Part shown: piece by piece, positions 59,351-64,000 of the stretch
Numbering within the stretch: position 1 is the first letter of the stretch
How the letters are laid out: each line of letters begins with the position of its first letter
Source of the DNA: Phenylobacterium sp.
Lineage (GTDB): Bacteria; Pseudomonadota; Alphaproteobacteria; Caulobacterales; Caulobacteraceae
Length of the DNA stretch: 64,000 nucleotides
Direction of reading: 5' to 3'
NCBI RefSeq assembly: GCF_016793225.1
Contig: NZ_JAEUMN010000156.1
Span: 1-64,000 of the forward strand
Translations under genes and position numbers: made by a program
The notes under the pieces: generated by a model
Seen by the model: the letters and a program-made list of their open reading frames with translations, nothing else
The model's database searches: none
Told to the model about the DNA's origin: nothing

Positions 59351-62300
59351 TCAGTTCGGGTCCTTCCAGACTTCCTCGTTGGTGGCGCTGGCCACCGTGG
59401 GGTCGGCGGCCCCGGCGGCGGCCGTCCGGTCCTCGAGGGTCAGGCCGGTGAGCTGCTCCGGCGGGATGCTGATGGTGGGATGGCCGTTAGACGGCATGCA
59501 GCTGCCCTGCTGCAGGATCGCGCAGGTGTTCAGGCGGTAGTAGCCGTTCGGCATGACGCCCCGGTCGAAGACGATGCTGCTGGTCAGCGAGACGCTCTGG
59601 CCGGTCATTACCGTGGCGCCCGACGTCAGCGCGCCGTTGAGTTCGATGAACTCGGGCAGGCCCGAGCCGCCGAGCGTGACGCGGCCGAGGGTGAGCTGTG
59701 GGCCGCCCGAGGCGCCGCCGAGCAGGTAGAGCCCTGTCGGCGTGGTGCCGAGGAGTCCGCCGGTGTCCTGCTGCGCCACCTTGCCGTCCGCGCGCAGCGT
59801 CAGCGCGCCGGCGGTGACCAGGATGCGGGGGCCGGTCGTCGTCTGCGGGGCGATCAGGGCCTTCACCACGCCGGGCACGCTCGCCGCCTGGGTGGCGGCC
59901 AGGCGGTCGATGAAGTCCTGGAAGCCCAGCAGGATGTCGCCCCTGGCGTTCAGCTCGACGGAGCCGAAGGCGCGGACGTCGGTGAAGGTCCGCCCGCCCG
60001 TGGTGAGGGCGTAGCCGATCGAGCCGCCGTTGTTGGCGACCACGCGGATGTTGCGCGGCGTCCAGTTCCCGGCGGCGTCGGGCGCGCCGATCCGAACGGC
60101 CGTCGTGTTCGCCGCGCCGCTGAGGGGCGCGAAGGCGCCGGTGATGGTGACGTCGGACAGCCCGCCCGCGTAGAGCTCGAACGCGGTCCGGATCTTCGAC
60201 GTGTCGATGTTCAGCGCGCCGATGGCGACCTCGCCGCCGCGCATCGTGCCGGACGTGTCGCCCAGGAAGATCTGCACCGTCGGCGCGTCGATCCGGGCCA
60301 CCTGCTCGCTGGAAAGCGCCAGGCCGCCCGAGGGCGCGGTCACGCCTTCGCCCAGCGCCAGGCTGGCTGCGGTGACCTCCAGGCGCACCGTGGCGGCGCG
60401 CCACGTCCCGCCCGGCGACAGGCCGGACGCCCGCGCGAACAGGCCTTCGCGCGCCGTCGCTGCGGCGGTGGTGAGCTTGGCGGCCGCCTGCAGCCGGATG
60501 TTGGTGGCGCTGAGATCTCCCGCGAGGGCGATGTCGCCGCCGCTGCGGACGTCGATGTCGCCGCCGGAAAGGGTGAAGCCGGCGATGCTGGCCGTGGCGG
60601 CGAGGGGATCCACCAGGCGCATGATCATGCCGCCCTCGCCGGGCGCGATCAGCCGGTCGGCCACGCCCTGGGCATTGGCGCCCGAGCCGGATGTGACGGC
60701 GCCGGAGATCTTCACGCCGCCGGACGCGCGGATCGCGATGTCGTCGGCGGCCGTCAGCGCGGCGAGGTCGACCGCTCCGGCCTGCGCGCGCACCGCGATG
60801 TCGCGGCCGGCCGCGAGCTGGCCGGTGGCCCGGACCTCCGGCCCGTCGGCCAGGACGTCGCCGCCGGCCGTGACGGCGCCCAGGCTCACGCCCCCCTGGC
60901 CCACGGCCTGGAAGCGAGCGTCGGCGCCTGCCGTCGCGCGGCCCGCGACGGCGATGGCGCCGCCGCTCCGCAGGTCGATGTTCGCCCCTCCGAGATCAAC
61001 GTCGCCGCCCAGCACGGTGCGATCGGTGGCGAACAGGCTGTCGGCCGCGCCGTCGCCGTCCGGGCCGCCCTGGGCCGTGATCGTCCCGCTGACCGTGATC
61101 CCCTGCGCTGCGCGGATCACCACGTCGTCGCCCGCCGAGACCGAGCCCAGGGTCGCGGCGCCGGTCCGTCCCCGCACGGCCACGTCGCGGCCGGCCCTGA
61201 CCGTCGCCGCCGTGACCGAGGCCCCCTCCAGCATCACATCGCGGCCCGCGTCGATCTCGCCCGCCGCCACCGCGCCCGGCGCCAGAAGGGTCGCATCCCG
61301 CCCGGCCTTGACGCCCCCGGATATCGAAAGGTCGCCGCCGGTTTCCAGCAGGGCGTCGCGGCCTGCCTCGAGGCGTCCGGAGACGGCGACCGTGCCGCCC
61401 GAGCGCAGCCGGATGTCGTCCGCCGCGGTCACCGCGCCCTGCGTCGAGACGGCGCCGGCGGAGACGCGGATGTCCACGTTGCGGCCCAGGAGACCCTGGC
61501 CGGGCGAGTCCACGGCGGCGAGGCGGTCGGCGGCGCCGTCGCCGTCCGCGCCGCCGCCCGCGGCCAGGGCGCCGGCGACGCTGACGCCGGCGGCGGCTCG
61601 CAGGGTGATGTCGTCTCCCGCCCGGCCGGAGGCGAGGCCGATCGCGCCGGACGCGGCGCGGATGGCGATGTCGCGGTCGGCGGCGACCGCGCCGGCCTGA
61701 ACCTGTCCGGCGTCGAGGAGGACGTCCCGCCCGGCCTCGACGTCCGCGGTCGTCACGCGGCCGGAGGCCAGGAGACGCACGTCGCCAGACGCGGTGACCC
61801 GGCCGCCGGTCGTCACGTCGCCGCCGGACGCGCGGATGTCGATCGTTCGGCCGGCCAGGTCGAAGCCGGCGCCCAGGCTGCTGCTGTCCAGGGCGAAGAG
61901 GGTGTCTCCGAGGCCGGCGCTCCCGGCGGCCTGCCCGGTGCTGAGCGCGCCGGTCACTGCGACGCCGCGCGTGGCGCGCAGGACGATGTCGTCGCCCGCC
62001 GTCCCCGACGCCAGCGCGATCGCGCCCTCGGACGCGCGCACCGCGAGATCGCGTCCGGCGTTCAGCGCGCCGGCCGTGACGTCCCCGCCCGCGTCGATGG
62101 CGATGTCGCCGCTCAGCGTGGCGTCGCCCAGCGACGTGGCGCCGGTCGAGCGCAGGCGCAGGTGCGCATTCTCGCCCGCCGCCAGGATCGGCCCGCCCAG
62201 GCGGATCGCGCCGCCGCCGATGTCGATGACGCCGCCTTCGGCGCCGGCCTCCACGCCGAAGAGCGTCGTGGGCCCCGCGGCGGCCATCAGGCGGTCGGCG

Positions 62301-64000
62301 ACGCCGGCCACGTCCGCGCCCTGGCCCGACTTGAGCTCGCCGGTGGAGGTCACGTCCCCGCCCGCGCGGATCACCAGATCGTCGCCCGCGGAAACCGAGC
62401 CGACGCTGACGCCGCCCTGGCGGCCGTAGAGGGCGACGTCGCCCGCGGCGTTGAGGGCGCCTGCGGCGTTCACCGATGCGCCGTCGGCGAAGATGTCGCG
62501 GCCGGCGACGACGAGGCCCGAGATGTTGGCCGCCCCGCCCAGGGCCTGGATCCGAACGTCGCCCGCGGACTCCGCGCCGCCCAGCGTGACGCCGCCTCCC
62601 GAGGACCGGAGATCGATGGTCGCGCCCACGAGGCTGAACTCGCCGCCCAGCAACGACGGGTCGGATTGGAACAGCATGTCGCCCACGCTGACGCGCTCGG
62701 CGCCGCCGCCGGCCTTGAGCGATAGCGACGTGACGCCCAGTGCGCCGCGGAGCACGATGTCGTCGCCGGCCGTCAGGTTGCCCACGGTGAGCGATCCCGT
62801 CCGGGAGCGCAGCGCGATGTCGCCGGTCGCCATCAGGTCGCCCACGGTGAGCGAGGTGTCGCTGTCCACCAGGATGTCGACCCCCACCGCCGCCCCGCCA
62901 TTGAGCGCGACCGCGCCGGCCTTGATGCGCGCGCTGCCCTGGGCGCTGGTTCGGACGATGTTCACGGAGCCGCCGACCACGTCGATGTCGGAGCTGTTGA
63001 GTTCGAAGCTGATGCCGCCCACCGAGAGGCGGCCCGCCTCGAGGGAGTCGGTGAGCCGGTCCGCGAGACCGAGCGTGGACGGGCCGCCGCTCGTCCCCAC
63101 CGTCCCCGAGGCCATGACGGCGCCGGATGCGCGCAGCGCGACGTCGTCCCCGGCGGTCACGCCCACGACGCGGATGCCGCTGCCGCCACGGGCGCGGATC
63201 GCCACGTCGCCGGCCGCCATCAGCGAGCCTGTCGCCTCCACGCCGTTGCCGCTGGCCGCGCCGCCGCCGTCGAGGAGCAGGTCGCGGCCGGCCGAGACCA
63301 TGGCGACCTTCACCGCGCCGCCCGCGCCCGACTCCGTCTGGAAGCGCGCATCGGTCGCGGCGTTGACGGCGCCCGTCACCTCGACGCCGCCGCCGCTCGA
63401 GCGGACGTCGATGGTCCTTCCGGCCAGATCCAGGTCGCCCGCGAGCCGCGCGCGGGCCGCGCCGAACATGAGGTCGCCCGCCTGGTCGGCGTCGCCGCTG
63501 TCGGTCCCCGCGCCCGACGTCAGCGCGCCCGTGACGCGGATCGACCCCCGGGCCCGGATCACCACGTCGTCGCCCGCCGCGCCGCCGCCCACGGTCACGC
63601 CTGCGCCGTCGCCGGTGGACCGGACGCCGACATCGCGGCCGGCCGAAAGCAGTCCCGTGGAAACCGCGGCGCCGCCGTCGATCAGGACGTCGCGTCCGGC
63701 GGTCACCGCGCCGAGGTTGAGCGCGCCTGCGGAGCGGATCCGGGCGTCGGACGCCGCGCCCACGGCGGACAGCGACCCGGTGGTCGTCACCGAGCCCGCG
63801 AGGATCTCGACGTCGTGGCCGGTCAGGTCGAAGGTCTGCCCCTCCAGCGTGACGCCGCCTTCCAGTCCCCGGAGGATGTCGCCGAGCCCGGACGCGTCGG
63901 TTCCGCCGCCCGCCTGGACGGCGCCGGAAAGCGTGGCGCCGCCCGTCGTGCGCACGATGAGGTCGTCGCCGGCCGCCACCCCGGCGAGCGTCACCGCGCC
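59351..64000 (-). CDS. Giant haemagglutinin-like beta-helix protein, 5' end outside the window
   Basis: At least 1549 residues; the frame runs off the right edge. Nine copies of a repeat of about 130 residues (125-162) start with an AGDD-[ILV]-x-[IL]-RA box (AGDDVVIRARG, AGDDLVIRAGG, AGDDIVLRATR), each followed by boxes like G-x-AD-x-L, FDL-x-GRTID-[IV]-R-x-SGG and AGRDVL-[IL]-D-x-G. The C-terminal 400 residues have few repeats, with GGRTFTDVRAFGSVELNARGDILLGFQDF, and no recognised anchor; two Cys (CAILQQGSCM) lie near the end. This is the layout of a large TpsA-type adhesin. Confidence 0.85.
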   Translation of the reverse strand, partial: GAVTLAGVAAGDDLIVRTTGGATLSGAVQAGGGTDASGLGDILRGLEGGVTLEGQTFDLTGHDVEILAGSVTTTGSLSAVGAASDARIRSAGALNLGAVTAGRDVLIDGGAAVSTGLLSAGRDVGVRSTGDGAGVTVGGGAAGDDVVIRARGSIRVTGALTSGAGTDSGDADQAGDLMFGAARARLAGDLDLAGRTIDVRSSGGGVEVTGAVNAATDARFQTESGAGGAVKVAMVSAGRDLLLDGGGAASGNGVEATGSLMAAGDVAIRARGGSGIRVVGVTAGDDVALRASGAVMASGTVGTSGGPSTLGLADRLTDSLEAGRLSVGGISFELNSSDIDVVGGSVNIVRTSAQGSARIKAGAVALNGGAAVGVDILVDSDTSLTVGDLMATGDIALRSRTGSLTVGNLTAGDDIVLRGALGVTSLSLKAGGGAERVSVGDMLFQSDPSLLGGEFSLVGATIDLRSSGGGVTLGGAESAGDVRIQALGGAANISGLVVAGRDIFADGASVNAAGALNAAGDVALYGRQGGVSVGSVSAGDDLVIRAGGDVTSTGELKSGQGADVAGVADRLMAAAGPTTLFGVEAGAEGGVIDIGGGAIRLGGPILAAGENAHLRLRSTGATSLGDATLSGDIAIDAGGDVTAGALNAGRDLAVRASEGAIALASGTAGDDIVLRATRGVAVTGALSTGQAAGSAGLGDTLFALDSSSLGAGFDLAGRTIDIRASGGDVTTGGRVTASGDVRLLASGRVTTADVEAGRDVLLDAGQVQAGAVAADRDIAIRAASGAIGLASGRAGDDITLRAAAGVSVAGALAAGGGADGDGAADRLAAVDSPGQGLLGRNVDIRVSAGAVSTQGAVTAADDIRLRSGGTVAVSGRLEAGRDALLETGGDLSISGGVKAGRDATLLAPGAVAAGEIDAGRDVMLEGASVTAATVRAGRDVAVRGRTGAATLGSVSAGDDVVIRAAQGITVSGTITAQGGPDGDGAADSLFATDRTVLGGDVDLGGANIDLRSGGAIAVAGRATAGADARFQAVGQGGVSLGAVTAGGDVLADGPEVRATGQLAAGRDIAVRAQAGAVDLAALTAADDIAIRASGGVKISGAVTSGSGANAQGVADRLIAPGEGGMIMRLVDPLAATASIAGFTLSGGDIDVRSGGDIALAGDLSATNIRLQAAAKLTTAAATAREGLFARASGLSPGGTWRAATVRLEVTAASLALGEGVTAPSGGLALSSEQVARIDAPTVQIFLGDTSGTMRGGEVAIGALNIDTSKIRTAFELYAGGLSDVTITGAFAPLSGAANTTAVRIGAPDAAGNWTPRNIRVVANNGGSIGYALTTGGRTFTDVRAFGSVELNARGDILLGFQDFIDRLAATQAASVPGVVKALIAPQTTTGPRILVTAGALTLRADGKVAQQDTGGLLGTTPTGLYLLGGASGGPQLTLGRVTLGGSGLPEFIELNGALTSGATVMTGQSVSLTSSIVFDRGVMPNGYYRLNTCAILQQGSCMPSNGHPTISIPPEQLTGLTLEDRTAAAGAADPTVASATNEEVWKDPN

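Noticed and set aside
56042..62725. Plus-strand open frame of more than 2200 codons antisense to the CHAT/haemagglutinin operon
   Set aside because: It is rich in Arg, Gly and His with no domain; it arises from the high third-position GC of the genes on the other strand.

Overview
The window is uniformly GC-rich DNA. Codon use, GTG/TTG starts, four-base ATGA/TTGA gene overlaps and two PEPxxWA-CTERM proteins point to an alphaproteobacterium of the order Caulobacterales, of the Phenylobacterium/Caulobacter type. This placement is inferred from gene content and order (ftsE-ftsX with plsC; a zinc-ribbon gene next to a phosphoribosyltransferase; argH-lipoprotein-lysA), not from a marker gene. No rRNA or tRNA gene was recognised and no CRISPR array was seen.

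Region 1 (1 to about 15.6 kb) is mobile or accessory DNA. It opens with the end of a prophage lysis cassette: a small membrane protein, a SAR-type endolysin, a spanin-like Rz protein and an Rz1-like lipoprotein, each coupled by an ATGA overlap. A repressor-like XRE protein, a PEPxxWA-CTERM surface protein and small alphaproteobacterial genes follow, one of them broken by a nonsense codon. A second element runs from about 4.9 to 14 kb. Its parts are a large serine recombinase with a coupled ribbon-helix-helix partner, a palindromic operator, an AlpA-like regulator, a small HTH protein, an SF3 (P4/D5-type) helicase without a primase domain, a coiled-coil protein, an HK97-type prohead protease and a P-loop kinase. 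No capsid, portal, terminase or tail gene is visible beside it, so it looks like a phage satellite or decayed prophage. The gap at 12.8-13.4 kb holds repeated palindromes, a strong 72-base hairpin and a minus-strand intrinsic terminator.

Region 2 (15.6 to about 28.8 kb) is core chromosome: methyltransferase, DUF2125 protein, ChaC-like cyclotransferase, the ftsE-ftsX-DUF218-plsC operon, an MJ0042 zinc-ribbon protein with a phosphoribosyltransferase, a PEPxxWA-CTERM protein, an XRE-cupin regulator with a GNAT enzyme, argH-lipoprotein-lysA, a TlpA-like thioredoxin and an XRE regulator.

Region 3 (28.8 to about 48.7 kb) is metabolic. A DUF4345-metallo-beta-lactamase fusion and a TetR gene precede a probable aromatic-compound catabolic cluster (isomerase, extradiol-type dioxygenase, FAH hydrolase, FAD monooxygenase, second TetR, carotenoid/stilbene oxygenase, enoyl-CoA hydratase). 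Three TGAC-N6-GTCA palindromes mark its promoters. Next come a transglutaminase and ATP-grasp/alpha-E pair, glutaminase, a second FAH protein, a formylglycine-generating-enzyme lipoprotein that seems to lack a normal start codon, a second enoyl-CoA hydratase, a VOC protein and DUF1080/DUF1801 proteins.

Region 4 (48.7 to 64 kb) is one large leftward operon: a giant repeat-built haemagglutinin-like protein (5' end outside the window), two secreted CHAT-domain proteases, a TpsA exoprotein and its TpsB transporter. The last two genes are joined by TTGA overlaps. Two-partner secretion coupled to exported caspase-like proteases is the strongest candidate here for an undescribed system.
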